Source: Hirschia sp.
GTDB lineage: Bacteria; Pseudomonadota; Alphaproteobacteria; Caulobacterales; Hyphomonadaceae
Direction of reading: 5' to 3'
Length of the DNA: 33,005 bases
Assembly (NCBI GenBank): GCA_002709235.1
Contig: PAQI01000010.1
Span: forward strand, 44,666-77,670
This document shows, piece after piece, positions 7,401 to 15,064 of the stretch (position 1 is its first letter; the number at the start of each line of letters is the position of its first letter). The notes under the pieces are model-generated. The model did no database searches. It saw only the letters and a program-made list of their open reading frames with translations, and was not told the origin of the DNA. A program made the position numbers and the translations under genes.

Positions 7401-8489
7401 ATGAACCAGACTCGTCGCAATTTCTGCCGGATTGGCGGTGCAGCGGTTTTGACCGCGGCGGTCTCGGGTTGCTCCAGTTCGGAATCGACACAGGGTGCAC
7501 AAAACGCCGAGCCAGATGCCAGCGAAGCGATACTCTTACCCGATCAGCCGATAATCGACCCCCATCATCATCTGTGGAAACACTCGTCCCGCTCCGGGCC
7601 GTATCTGACCCCGGACCTGCTTGTGGATCTTGATTCAGGTCACAACATTCTGGCGACAGTTTTCGTTGAATGTGGCTCCGAATACAGAACAACGGGCCCC
7701 GACGAAATGAAGACGCTCGGGGAGGTGGAGTTTGTTATTGAAGCCAGCCAGAACACGCCGCGCATTGCACAGGCGATTGTGGCGCGCGCCGATCTGCGAC
7801 TGGGCGATGATGTCATACCGGTTCTGGAGGGGTTGATCGAAACAGGACAGGGGCGTGTGCGTGGCCTGCGTCAGTCCACGGCTTATGATCCTGCTCCGAT
7901 TTTCTATGGCAAAACGCTGCCAAAGGACTTCAAGGACCTTGCCCTGAACCCGGACTTTCGACGCGGCTTTGCGCATTTGTCACGCCTTGGCCTGAGCTTC
8001 GACGCATGGTGTCTGCACCCGAATATCCCCGATATAACGGACCTTGCCAGCGCCTTTGGCGATACGCCAATTGTGCTTGACCATATTGGCTCTCCGCTGG
8101 GCGTTGGGCCCTATGCAGGACGCCAGCAGGAAGTGTTTGACCACTGGCGAACCAGCATGACCGCCCTGGCCGAACGCCCCAATGTGTCACTGAAATTTGG
8201 CGGACTCGGCATGCCTTTCCTTGGTGCTCCGCTGTTTCAGGAGAATAGCGAACTGCGCAGCTCTGAAACACTCGCGGCCTTATGGAAGCCGTGGTTCGAT
8301 GTCTGCATTGATCTGTTTGGCGCTGACCGGATCATGTTCGAGAGCAATTTCCCGGTCGACATGGTCAATTGTTCTTATGCCACCTTGTGGAACGCCATGA
8401 AGCGACTCGCAATGCCTGCCTCGGAAGATGAACGAAACGCTCTCTTCAAAGATGTGGCGGCACGCTTTTATCACATTGAAATTGCCTGA
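7401..8489 (+). CDS. Amidohydrolase-family TIM-barrel protein with Tat-type lipoprotein signal
   Basis: This 362-residue protein starts at the ATG at 7401. It has a twin-arginine stretch (TRRNFCRIGG, Arg5-Arg6), a hydrophobic run and a lipobox (VSGC, Cys24), so it is probably exported folded through Tat and lipidated. The mature part is an amidohydrolase_2-type metal-dependent hydrolase. It has PIIDPHHHLWK at the first strand with the metal-binding HxH, then FVECGSEYR, GLRQSTAYDP, IVLDHIGSPLG and the late FESNFPVDM. Relatives include 2-pyrone-4,6-dicarboxylate hydrolase and sugar-lactone hydrolases. The substrate here is unknown, though a lactone is a reasonable guess. The gene is bracketed by direct-repeat copies at 7255 and 8601, which suggests it was inserted between the marR leader and its former upstream neighbour. 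Confidence 0.85.
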   Translation: MNQTRRNFCRIGGAAVLTAAVSGCSSSESTQGAQNAEPDASEAILLPDQPIIDPHHHLWKHSSRSGPYLTPDLLVDLDSGHNILATVFVECGSEYRTTGPDEMKTLGEVEFVIEASQNTPRIAQAIVARADLRLGDDVIPVLEGLIETGQGRVRGLRQSTAYDPAPIFYGKTLPKDFKDLALNPDFRRGFAHLSRLGLSFDAWCLHPNIPDITDLASAFGDTPIVLDHIGSPLGVGPYAGRQQEVFDHWRTSMTALAERPNVSLKFGGLGMPFLGAPLFQENSELRSSETLAALWKPWFDVCIDLFGADRIMFESNFPVDMVNCSYATLWNAMKRLAMPASEDERNALFKDVAARFYHIEIA

Positions 8490-8600
8490 TCGGGGCGACC
8501 ATCAGCGCGAGTGTTCAGGACGTGGATGCTCGCAGCCTTTCAGCAATTTGCAACGCGGTGTATCGCGCTCGCATTTCATGCCCGCTCCGCACACCTTCTG

Positions 8601-8681
8601 CTAACCTTCCGGAAACCTCGTCTCTTCATCATCGGGACTGATCCTCTTTTGTGGGTATGGATGTCTTTGATGGACGGCAGG
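8601..8681. repeat. Direct repeat, right copy (marR leader and first codons)
   Basis: This is the partner of 7255-7333. It begins with the same 27-base block and ends inside the first codons of the MarR gene (ATGTCTTTGATGGACGGC from 8661). The two copies are 1346 bp apart and in the same orientation. This copy is attached to the intact gene, so it is likely the parental one. Confidence 0.75.
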
Positions 8682-9029
8682 CAGGCGCTTCAGGTTTGGT
8701 TTGATGTGGTGGCGGGCAGTGTGCGGGCTGAGGGGCCGGATCTGTCGGCGCGGCAGCTGGCGGTGCTGATGAGCATATACATGAAGCCTGCGCCGCATAC
8801 GGTGCGCGGGCTGGCAGCGGATCTGGATCTGGGCAAGCCTGCGGTGACGCGGGCGCTGGATGCCTTGAGCGAACTGGGGCTGCTCAAGCGGGTGCGCGAC
8901 CCTGAGGATGGCCGCAATGTGCTGATCCAGCGCACGGTGCGCGGTTCGGTCTTTCTTTCCGAGATGGGTGATCATATCGTTGAGGCCACGCAACGCGTTC
9001 AGACCGGAGCGACACGTCACGCCGCCTGA
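8661..9029 (+). CDS. MarR-family winged-helix transcriptional regulator
   Basis: The protein has about 122 residues and starts at the ATG at 8661 (MSLMDGRQALQVW). An ATG three codons later is possible. The longer upstream reading is repeat and leader sequence. The winged helix-turn-helix is clear: LSARQLAVLMSIYM, then HTVRGLAADLDLGKPAVTRALDALSELGLL as the HTH, and KRVRDPEDGRNVLIQRT as the wing with the Asp-x-Arg pattern common in MarR proteins. It is shorter than full MarR proteins (about 140-150) and has a reduced dimerisation helix. It ends 23 bp before the NlpC/P60 gene, so the two are probably co-transcribed. The ligand and targets are unknown. Confidence 0.85.
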   Translation: MSLMDGRQALQVWFDVVAGSVRAEGPDLSARQLAVLMSIYMKPAPHTVRGLAADLDLGKPAVTRALDALSELGLLKRVRDPEDGRNVLIQRTVRGSVFLSEMGDHIVEATQRVQTGATRHAA

Positions 9030-9052
9030 ACCTGACCTGACAGGATGGCCCC

Positions 9053-9934
9053 ATGATCCCGTTTGACAAACGCCTGACACCCGCACGCGGCGATATCGCA
9101 GCTGCCCATCTTGAAGGGCAGGTGGAGGCGGCGCGGTTTGTGGAGGGGCAGGTCTGGCAGGTGCGCGCGCCTGTGGCTTCGATCCGCAGGGCAGCTGCGC
9201 CGGATGCGCCTCTGGAAACGCAGGCCATGATGGGCGAACAGATCACGCTTTACCACATGGACACGGAGGCTGGCTGGGGCTGGGGCCAGTGTGCGGCGGA
9301 TGGCTATGTGGGCCACGTCGCGCTGGGTGAGCTGACGCAGGCGCTGTTTGCAGTGACGCATCGGGTGAAGGTGTTGCGCACGCTGGTGTTTGGTGCGCCG
9401 GATCTGAAATCGCAGGTGCAGGGCATGCTCAGCATGAATGCGCTGGTCGGGATCGTCGAAACGGTGGATCACTATGGACGGCTGGCGACGGGGGGCTATG
9501 TGCACCGGTCGCATCTGACGGGGCTGGATGTGTTTGCCGATGATTTCGTGGCAGTGGCGCAGATGTTTTGCGGCGCGCCCTATTGGTGGGGCGGCAAGGA
9601 TTCGATGGGGCTGGATTGTTCCGGCCTGGTGCAAAGCGCGATGCGGGCGGCAGGCTTCAATCCGCCACGAGATGCCGACATGCAGGAGGGCGCGGATGTG
9701 TGTGGCGCGCCGGTTGAGATCACGCCGGGCTTTTCAGGCCTCCAGCGGGGGGATCTGGTGTTCTGGCCGGGCCATGTGGGCATCATGCTGGATGGTGCCG
9801 AGATGCTCCACGCCAATGCGCATCACATGATGTGTGCGTCCGAACCGCTGGTCGAGGCGGCAAGGCGTATCGAAGCAGGCACGGGGCACAAGGTGCGCCA
9901 TGTGAAGCGGCCTGTCGGGTTGGGGGCCGCGTGA
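9053..9934 (+). CDS. SH3 and NlpC/P60 (C40) cell-wall peptidase
   Basis: C40 peptidases cleave peptide bonds in peptidoglycan stems, typically γ-D-Glu-diamino acid links. The 293-residue protein has two SH3b-like regions (about 35-95 and 105-155, with VGHVALGEL and GYVHRSHL-type ends). The NlpC/P60 domain runs from about 165 and holds the catalytic Cys189 in MGLDCSGLVQ. His241 follows in WPGHVGIM, and a third polar site lies near MLHANAHH. No signal peptide is visible, as in related alphaproteobacterial proteins. The gene follows marR closely. Its TGA ends at 9934 and the first 103-bp double-hairpin repeat starts at the next base. Confidence 0.9.
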   Translation: MIPFDKRLTPARGDIAAAHLEGQVEAARFVEGQVWQVRAPVASIRRAAAPDAPLETQAMMGEQITLYHMDTEAGWGWGQCAADGYVGHVALGELTQALFAVTHRVKVLRTLVFGAPDLKSQVQGMLSMNALVGIVETVDHYGRLATGGYVHRSHLTGLDVFADDFVAVAQMFCGAPYWWGGKDSMGLDCSGLVQSAMRAAGFNPPRDADMQEGADVCGAPVEITPGFSGLQRGDLVFWPGHVGIMLDGAEMLHANAHHMMCASEPLVEAARRIEAGTGHKVRHVKRPVGLGAA

Positions 9935-10037
9935 TGTCATCCCGGCCGCAGCGCCGGGACCGACTGTTCCGGGGGGCTGTGTGAGTTTAGTGGATGGGTG
10001 GGTCCCGGATATTTGCGTTGCAAATTCCGGGATGACA
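9935..10037. repeat. Double-hairpin palindromic repeat, copy A
   Basis: This 103-bp element is bounded by perfect 11-bp inverted ends TGTCATCCCGG and CCGGGATGACA. Inside are two hairpins. The left one is TCCCGGC (9940-9946) with GCCGGGA (9953-9959). The right one is TCCCGGA plus ATTTGC (10003-10016, one bulged T) with GCAAAT plus TCCGGGA (10020-10032) and a 3-nt loop. It starts at the base after the nlpC stop and ends 19 bp before the GIY-YIG ATG. Copy B has the same architecture. Confidence 0.9.
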
Positions 10038-10056
10038 GGGATTGTTTGTTCGTGTA

Positions 10057-10410
10057 ATGTTCTTTTTTGTGGGGCGGTATTTTACATATATGCTGGCGTC
10101 AGCCTGCAATGGAACGCTTTATGTTGGCGTGACGAATGATCTTGAACGCAGGGTTTGGGAGCATCGCAATGGATATATCAAGGGGTTCACATCCCGCTAT
10201 GGCGTGTGTCGGCTCGTCTGGTTTGAAGTTCATGACGACATCTCTGAAACCATCTTGCGGGAAAAGCGCATCAAGCGGTGGCGTCGGGACTGGAAAAAGG
10301 CGCTGATCGAGGAAGACAATCCACACTGGGCGGACCTCTATCCTGACCTTGTTCCGGGTGAGAGTGCTGCGCCGGAACGCCTTTCAGCACGGCGTCCATC
10401 TCAAGGGTAA
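10057..10410 (+). CDS. GIY-YIG domain nuclease, enclosed by palindromic repeats
   Basis: This is a 117-residue single-domain GIY-YIG protein of the short UPF0213/YhbQ-like kind. The two-part motif appears as TYM (10-12) and YVG (22-24) in the context TYMLAS and GTLYVGVTNDLERRVWEH. The conserved Arg31/Arg32, the His36 region and the catalytic Glu69 in REKRIKRWRR are present, so the fold and active site look intact. It ends in a typical KxLIEExNPxWxDLY stretch plus a variable tail. The ATG at 10057 is preferred; an upstream TTG at 10042 and a GTG at 10069 are alternatives. It has no protein partner gene. It is framed by repeat copies A and B at distances of only 19 and 13 bp, so gene and repeats form one unit. 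The role of this orphan family is not established. Confidence 0.9.
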   Translation: MFFFVGRYFTYMLASACNGTLYVGVTNDLERRVWEHRNGYIKGFTSRYGVCRLVWFEVHDDISETILREKRIKRWRRDWKKALIEEDNPHWADLYPDLVPGESAAPERLSARRPSQG

Positions 10411-10423
10411 GGGTGAACGAAGG

Positions 10424-10527
10424 TGTCATCCCGGCCGAAGCGCCGGGACCTACGGTTCCCGGGGCTCTGTTTGCGTTTTGTGGATCGGTCGGTCCCGGAT
10501 ATCAGCTGTGCTGATTCCGGGATGACA
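10424..10527. repeat. Double-hairpin palindromic repeat, copy B
   Basis: This 104-bp element has the same ends as copy A and the same orientation. The left hairpin is TCCCGGC (10429-10435) with GCCGGGA (10442-10448). The right hairpin is TCCCGGA plus ATCAGC (10493-10506, one bulged T) with GCTGAT plus TCCGGGA (10510-10522). It lies between the convergent GIY-YIG gene and tldD, 13 bp from each, where its hairpins could also end transcription from both sides. Confidence 0.9.
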
Positions 10528-10540
10528 GGGTAAGGCTGGA

Positions 10541-11935
10541 TCAGCCTGCGCCGCCGACGGTGATGGCGTCGATCTTGATGGAGGGCTGGCCGACGCCGAC
10601 GGGGACGGACTGGCCGCCCTTGCCGCAGACGCCAACGCCGTCATCGAGGGCGAAGTCATTGCCGATCATGGAGATCTTCTCCAGCACGGTTGGCCCGTGG
10701 CCGATCAGGGTGGCGTTCTTGACCGGCGCACCGATCTTTCCGTCCTCGATCATGTAGGCTTCCGTGCACTGGAAGACGAACTGGCCATTGGTGATGTCGA
10801 CCTGACCGCCGCCGAAGTCCACGGCGTAAACGCCATTCTTCACCGATTTGATCATCTCTTCGGGATCATGATCGCCGCCTGCCATGAAGGTGTTGGTCAT
10901 GCGGGGCATGGGCTGGCAGGCATAGCTTTCGCGGCGGCCATTGCCGGTCGCTTCCACACCCATCAGGCGGGCATTCATGCGGTCCTGCATGTAGCCTTTG
11001 AGGATGCCATCCTCGATCAGCACATTGCGCTGGGTCTGGGTGCCTTCATCATCAAAGGAAAGCGAGCCGCGGCGGTTCTCGATCGTGCCGTCATCAATGA
11101 CGGTGACGCCCTTGGCGGCGACCTGTTGGCCGACGCGGCCGGAATAGACCGAATTGCCCTTGCGGTTGAAATCACCTTCCAGGCCGTGGCCGACGGCTTC
11201 GTGCAGCAGGACGCCAGTCCAGCCGGGGCCGAGCACGACGGGCATTTCACCAGCAGGGGCGGGGATGGATTCAAGATTGACCTCTGCCTTGCGCATGGCG
11301 CGCTCGGCTAGCGCTTTCCAGCGCTCGGGCCTCAGCCATTCTTCATAGGGCGCACGACCACCGGCCCCTGCGCCACCAGCTTCGCGGCGACCATCCTTTT
11401 CCATGACGATGCCAACATTGATTCGGACCAGCGGGCGGCTCTCGCCGACTGTCGAGCCACCGGCGCGGATGATTTCCACATCTTCCTTGGACCCTGACAG
11501 CGAGCAGGAGACCTGCACGACACGCGGATCCTTTGCGCGGCACCATGCATCGATCTCGGCGAGCAGATTGGTCTTGGCGGAGAAGTCTGGCGATTCGGTC
11601 GGGTCGACATCGGTATAAAGCCGGCGATTGGTCGGTGTGGGCCCTTCGGCCAGAACGCCATGGCGTCCGCGCTTGGCAGCGGATGCAGCATCGGCGGCGC
11701 GCTTGACGGCGGCTTCGGTCATTTCCGAAGAGTGGGCAAATCCCGTGGTCTCGCCGGAAACAACGCGAAGGCCAAAGCCCTGTCCGGTGTCGAAGGCGGC
11801 TGATTTCAGGCGGCCATCATCGAATACAAAGCTCTCCGAGCGGGAGGTCTCGACATAGATTTCGCCATCATCCGCGCCGGAAAGGGCATCATCCAGAATG
11901 CGGCTGGCGGCCTGGCGGTCAAACATGTCGGTCAT
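10541..11935 (-). CDS. tldD: Metalloprotease TldD
   Basis: TldD acts with TldE/PmbA as a cytosolic zinc protease that trims unfolded peptides; in E. coli it is linked to microcin B17 maturation and CcdA degradation. The 464-residue protein starts at the ATG at 11935 (MTDMFDRQ), preceded on its strand by a strong GAGGAGA site. The longer reading adds unrelated residues. The N-terminal domain (about 1-200) contains FVFDDGRLKSAAFDTGQGFGL. The zinc motif HEAVGH is at 245-250 within GVLLHEAVGHGLEGDF. The C-terminal β-rich domain ends with KIDAITVGGAG. The length fits the family (about 470). It sits divergent to the oxidase operon, an arrangement common in Alphaproteobacteria. No tldE is visible in the window. 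Confidence 0.95.
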   Translation of the reverse strand: MTDMFDRQAASRILDDALSGADDGEIYVETSRSESFVFDDGRLKSAAFDTGQGFGLRVVSGETTGFAHSSEMTEAAVKRAADAASAAKRGRHGVLAEGPTPTNRRLYTDVDPTESPDFSAKTNLLAEIDAWCRAKDPRVVQVSCSLSGSKEDVEIIRAGGSTVGESRPLVRINVGIVMEKDGRREAGGAGAGGRAPYEEWLRPERWKALAERAMRKAEVNLESIPAPAGEMPVVLGPGWTGVLLHEAVGHGLEGDFNRKGNSVYSGRVGQQVAAKGVTVIDDGTIENRRGSLSFDDEGTQTQRNVLIEDGILKGYMQDRMNARLMGVEATGNGRRESYACQPMPRMTNTFMAGGDHDPEEMIKSVKNGVYAVDFGGGQVDITNGQFVFQCTEAYMIEDGKIGAPVKNATLIGHGPTVLEKISMIGNDFALDDGVGVCGKGGQSVPVGVGQPSIKIDAITVGGAG

Positions 11936-12318
11936 GGGGATCTCCTCGCAGATGCAGAGTCGTCGAATCACGTGCGGCGACGGGTCTTTGTAATCATGTA
12001 GGGCGTTTGATCGGCGAACGGTAGTCGCAACACCCCAACTCACGGTGATTGAGGTATTAAATGGGGCATGTGGAGGCAATCACGACTGTGGATATGGTTT
12101 TATTCTGGGCGTCTTTGGTGACTGCATCTTTTCAAACATGCGCGGCTCGTGCTAGCGAACCGGCAAACATGGGGCTGAAGGCTGAACCGCCTGCGACAAT
12201 TTGCACGCAGATATCGGTGCGGGATTTTGCTCCAATCGAGGTATATCACCTGTTCAATCCGCAAAGTGCGGCCAGAACGAGGCTAAGAAGCCTGTAAAAC
12301 GAGGAGACGCGCACGCCC
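11936..12318. other. 383-bp divergent intergenic region between tldD and ctaC
   Basis: This space should hold the promoters of tldD (left) and the oxidase operon (right). Near ctaC are two small adjacent hairpins, CCGCA-loop-TGCGG (12259-12271) and AGGCT-loop-AGCCT (12280-12293), followed by a GAGGAG ribosome site about 12 bp before the ctaC ATG. A 78-codon open frame (12061-12297) contains a weak signal-peptide-like stretch, but it lacks family resemblance and I do not call it a gene. No confident -35/-10 pair was found. Confidence 0.4.
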
Positions 12319-13230
12319 ATGCGTTTTCAAGGACGGAAAATCGGCGCCACTTTGTTGGGCGCGCTCATGTTTGGTGCTGGGCTTGCTCACGCCAATATCC
12401 CCATTGATGGCCAGTTCGGTATGCAGCCGGCGGCCTCGGAACGTGCTCAGACGATCACTGATTTCCACACATATCTGCTGGTCATCATCACGGTGATCAC
12501 ATTGTTTGTGACGGCGCTGCTGGTCTGGGTCATCTTCCGCTACAATTCACGTAGCAATGCAACGCCAGCACGTTTCAGTCACAACACTGTGCTGGAGGTT
12601 GCCTGGACGACCTTGCCGGTCATGATCCTTATCGCGATCGCAGTGTTCTCTTTCCCGCTGCTCTATGCATCGGATGTCGAGCCGACATCAGAGAAGGTCG
12701 CCAGTGGCGAATCCCGCGAGTTGACGGCTGATGACTGGGTCACGATCAAGACCTATGGCCACCAGTGGTACTGGCGCTACATATATGACACGGACAGCGA
12801 AGAGCCGGTCGAGTTTGAAAGCCGCCTGATCCCAGAAGACGATCTGGCCAATAATCCCGGTTCCGTGCGTCAGCTGTCGGTCTACCAGCCAATGGTTGTG
12901 CCGCAGGGCAAATATGTGCGCCTCAATATCGCAGCTTATGATGTGATCCACTCCTGGGCGATGCCGGCTTTCCGCGTGAAGGTGGATGCTGTTCCCGGTC
13001 GGTTGAATCAGCTTTGGTTCAAGGCCGAACAGGAGGGTATCTATTTCGGTCAGTGTTCAGAACTTTGTGGTCTGGACCACGCCTATATGCCGATCGAACT
13101 TCGTATCGTGCCCCAGGACGTTTATGACCAGTGGCTGACGCTGCTGCGTGAAGACGAAACCGAGGCGTTTGAATATCTGGAACAGGCGCAGCCGCGCACG
13201 TCCCTGCAGCAGCTGGCTTCGGTCCAGTAA
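12319..13230 (+). CDS. ctaC: Cytochrome c oxidase subunit II (CuA subunit)
   Basis: Subunit II of the aa3-type oxidase accepts electrons from cytochrome c through its CuA centre in the periplasm. The 303-residue protein has a signal peptide (about 1-25, ending GLAHA), then two membrane segments (about 50-75 and 93-117). The cupredoxin domain carries YGHQWYWRY, the CuA ligand His in YDVIHSWAMP, and GQCSELCGLDHAYMP, which supplies Cys-x3-Cys, His and Met. All ligands are therefore present, and the aromatic YGHQWYWRY stretch for electron entry is intact. There is no fused cytochrome c domain, so this is an aa3 rather than a caa3 type. It is first in the operon, 24 bp before ctaD. Confidence 0.97.
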   Translation: MRFQGRKIGATLLGALMFGAGLAHANIPIDGQFGMQPAASERAQTITDFHTYLLVIITVITLFVTALLVWVIFRYNSRSNATPARFSHNTVLEVAWTTLPVMILIAIAVFSFPLLYASDVEPTSEKVASGESRELTADDWVTIKTYGHQWYWRYIYDTDSEEPVEFESRLIPEDDLANNPGSVRQLSVYQPMVVPQGKYVRLNIAAYDVIHSWAMPAFRVKVDAVPGRLNQLWFKAEQEGIYFGQCSELCGLDHAYMPIELRIVPQDVYDQWLTLLREDETEAFEYLEQAQPRTSLQQLASVQ

Positions 13231-13254
13231 CCGGTAACAGGAGACACAAGAATC

Positions 13255-14928
13255 ATGTCGACCGAACCGACAATCAAATACGAAGCCGTAGCTGACGACC
13301 ATCACGGTGGTGGCACTGGCGGGCCGAGCATATGGAACCCTGCACGCTGGCTGTGTTCCACCAACCACAAGGACATCGGGCTGATGTACCTGGTGTTCGC
13401 GATGTTCGCGGGCATTATCGGGTTCACCCTGTCCGGCATGATGCGCTTCGAGCTCATGGAGCCCGGCCTTCAGTACTTTACCGGTGAAGCCGGTTCCTGG
13501 GGTGACCGTCACACCTATAACGTTGTGACGACCATGCACGGCCTGATCATGATCTTCTTCATGGTGATGCCCGCGCTTATCGGTGGATTCGGGAACTATT
13601 TCGTCCCGATCATGATCGGTGCGCCGGACATGGCGATGCCCCGCATGAACAATATCTCCTTCTGGCTGATGCCGTTCTCCTTCGCGCTGGCTGTCCTGTC
13701 CATGTTTGTACCGGGTCACGGTTCCGCGCATGGATTCGGCGGAGGCTGGGTGCTTTATCCGCCGCTGTCATCGCTGATCGGGCACAATGGGCCGTCCATG
13801 GACCTGTTGATCCTGTCGCTTCACATTGCGGGTATTTCCTCGATCCTGGGTGCGATCAACTTCATCGTGACGATCCTGAACATGCGCGCTCCAGGCATGA
13901 CCATTCACAAGATGCCACTGTTTGCGTGGGCACTGTTGATCACGGCTTTCCTGCTTGTGCTGGCTCTGCCGGTTCTGGCCGGTGCGCTGACCATGTTGCT
14001 GACCGACCGTAACTTCGGATCGAAATTCTTCGACCCGGCCGGTGGTGGTGACCCGATCATGTTCCAGCACCTGTTCTGGTTCTTCGGTCACCCTGAAGTG
14101 TACATCATGATCCTGCCGGGTTTCGGCATCATCTCGCACATCATCTCGACCTTCTCCAAGAAGCCGGTATTTGGTTACCTTGCAATGGCCTACGCCATGG
14201 CAGCCATCGGTTTCATCGGCTTCCTCGTGTGGGCACACCACATGTACACGGTCGGTATGGGCGTTGATCTGAAAGCCTATTTCGTGGCGGCCACAATGGT
14301 CATCGCGGTGCCGACAGGTGTGAAGATCTTCTCGTGGATCGCGACCATGTGGGGCGGCTCGATCGAGTTCAAGCTGCCAATGCTCTGGGCGATGGCGTTT
14401 GTGTTCCTGTTCACCGTGGGTGGTGTGACCGGCGTGGTGCTGGCGAATGCCGGTATCGACCACGTCCTGCACGACACCTATTACGTTGTGGCGCACTTCC
14501 ACTATGTGCTGTCGCTGGGTGCCGTGTTCACGCTGTTTGCGGGCTGGTACTACTGGTACGAGAAGATGTTCGGCATCAAGTACAATGCATTGTTCGGACA
14601 TCTGCACTTCTGGTTCATGTTCGTTGGAACGAACTTGATCTTCTTCCCGCAACACTTCCTCGGGCTTCAGGGCATGCCACGCCGCTATGTGGACTATGCT
14701 GATGGCTTTGCGCAGTGGAACTATGTGTCCTCGATAGGCTACATGATCACCATCGTGGCAATGTTGTTCTTCTTTGTCGGGCTGATCCTTTCCATGATCG
14801 CGCGCAAGAAGGCCGAAGCCAATCCATGGGGCGAATACGCCACCACGCTGGAATGGACCCTGTCGTCTCCGCCGCCTTTCCACCAGTTCAACGAACTGCC
14901 TGTGGTGAAGAACGAGGCGGGCCACTAG
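13255..14928 (+). CDS. ctaD: Cytochrome c oxidase subunit I (heme a/a3-CuB subunit)
   Basis: This is the catalytic core of the proton-pumping terminal oxidase, reducing O2 to water. The 557-residue protein has about 12 membrane segments. Visible signatures are the heme a ligand His in [10 protein letters not shown], the D-channel region [21 protein letters not shown] (CuB His with its cross-linked Tyr and the Glu of A1-type enzymes), and [24 protein letters not shown] carries the heme a3 and heme a ligands. These place it in the A1 (mitochondrial-like) heme-copper oxidase family. It lies 24 bp after ctaC. A strong hairpin follows its stop codon before ctaB. Confidence 0.98.
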   Translation: MSTEPTIKYEAVADDHHGGGTGGPSIWNPARWLCSTNHKDIGLMYLVFAMFAGIIGFTLSGMMRFELMEPGLQYFTGEAGSWGDRHTYNVVTTMHGLIMIFFMVMPALIGGFGNYFVPIMIGAPDMAMPRMNNISFWLMPFSFALAVLSMFVPGHGSAHGFGGGWVLYPPLSSLIGHNGPSMDLLILSLHIAGISSILGAINFIVTILNMRAPGMTIHKMPLFAWALLITAFLLVLALPVLAGALTMLLTDRNFGSKFFDPAGGGDPIMFQHLFWFFGHPEVYIMILPGFGIISHIISTFSKKPVFGYLAMAYAMAAIGFIGFLVWAHHMYTVGMGVDLKAYFVAATMVIAVPTGVKIFSWIATMWGGSIEFKLPMLWAMAFVFLFTVGGVTGVVLANAGIDHVLHDTYYVVAHFHYVLSLGAVFTLFAGWYYWYEKMFGIKYNALFGHLHFWFMFVGTNLIFFPQHFLGLQGMPRRYVDYADGFAQWNYVSSIGYMITIVAMLFFFVGLILSMIARKKAEANPWGEYATTLEWTLSSPPPFHQFNELPVVKNEAGH

Positions 14929-14940
14929 GGCCGAAAATAT

Positions 14941-14978
14941 CTCACGCGGCGCAACCGGACAGGTCTGTGCCGCGTGAG
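14941..14978 (+). other. Strong intercistronic hairpin between ctaD and ctaB
   Basis: A perfect 10-bp GC-rich stem (CTCACGCGGC at 14941-14950, GCCGCGTGAG at 14969-14978) with an 18-nt loop lies 13 bp after the ctaD stop. No T-run follows it, so it is not a classic terminator. It could stabilise the ctaCD message or lower transcription into the assembly genes. That role is inference. Confidence 0.55.
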
Positions 14979-15064
14979 TCCGATCTTGAGGGGCGATACA
15001 CCAACCCCGTTCGTGCGATTGCTGACGCAAGGCATGCACGGCGAAAACAGCCAGACCTGAACAC

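Noticed and set aside
9935-10527. Repeats A and B as terminal inverted repeats of a classic DNA transposon
   Set aside because: The two copies are in direct, not inverted, orientation. There is no transposase gene and no obvious target duplication outside them.
12061-12297. 78-codon open frame between tldD and ctaC with a weak signal-peptide-like stretch
   Set aside because: It has a poor ribosome site and no family resemblance, and it spans the likely promoter region and two small hairpins of the oxidase operon.
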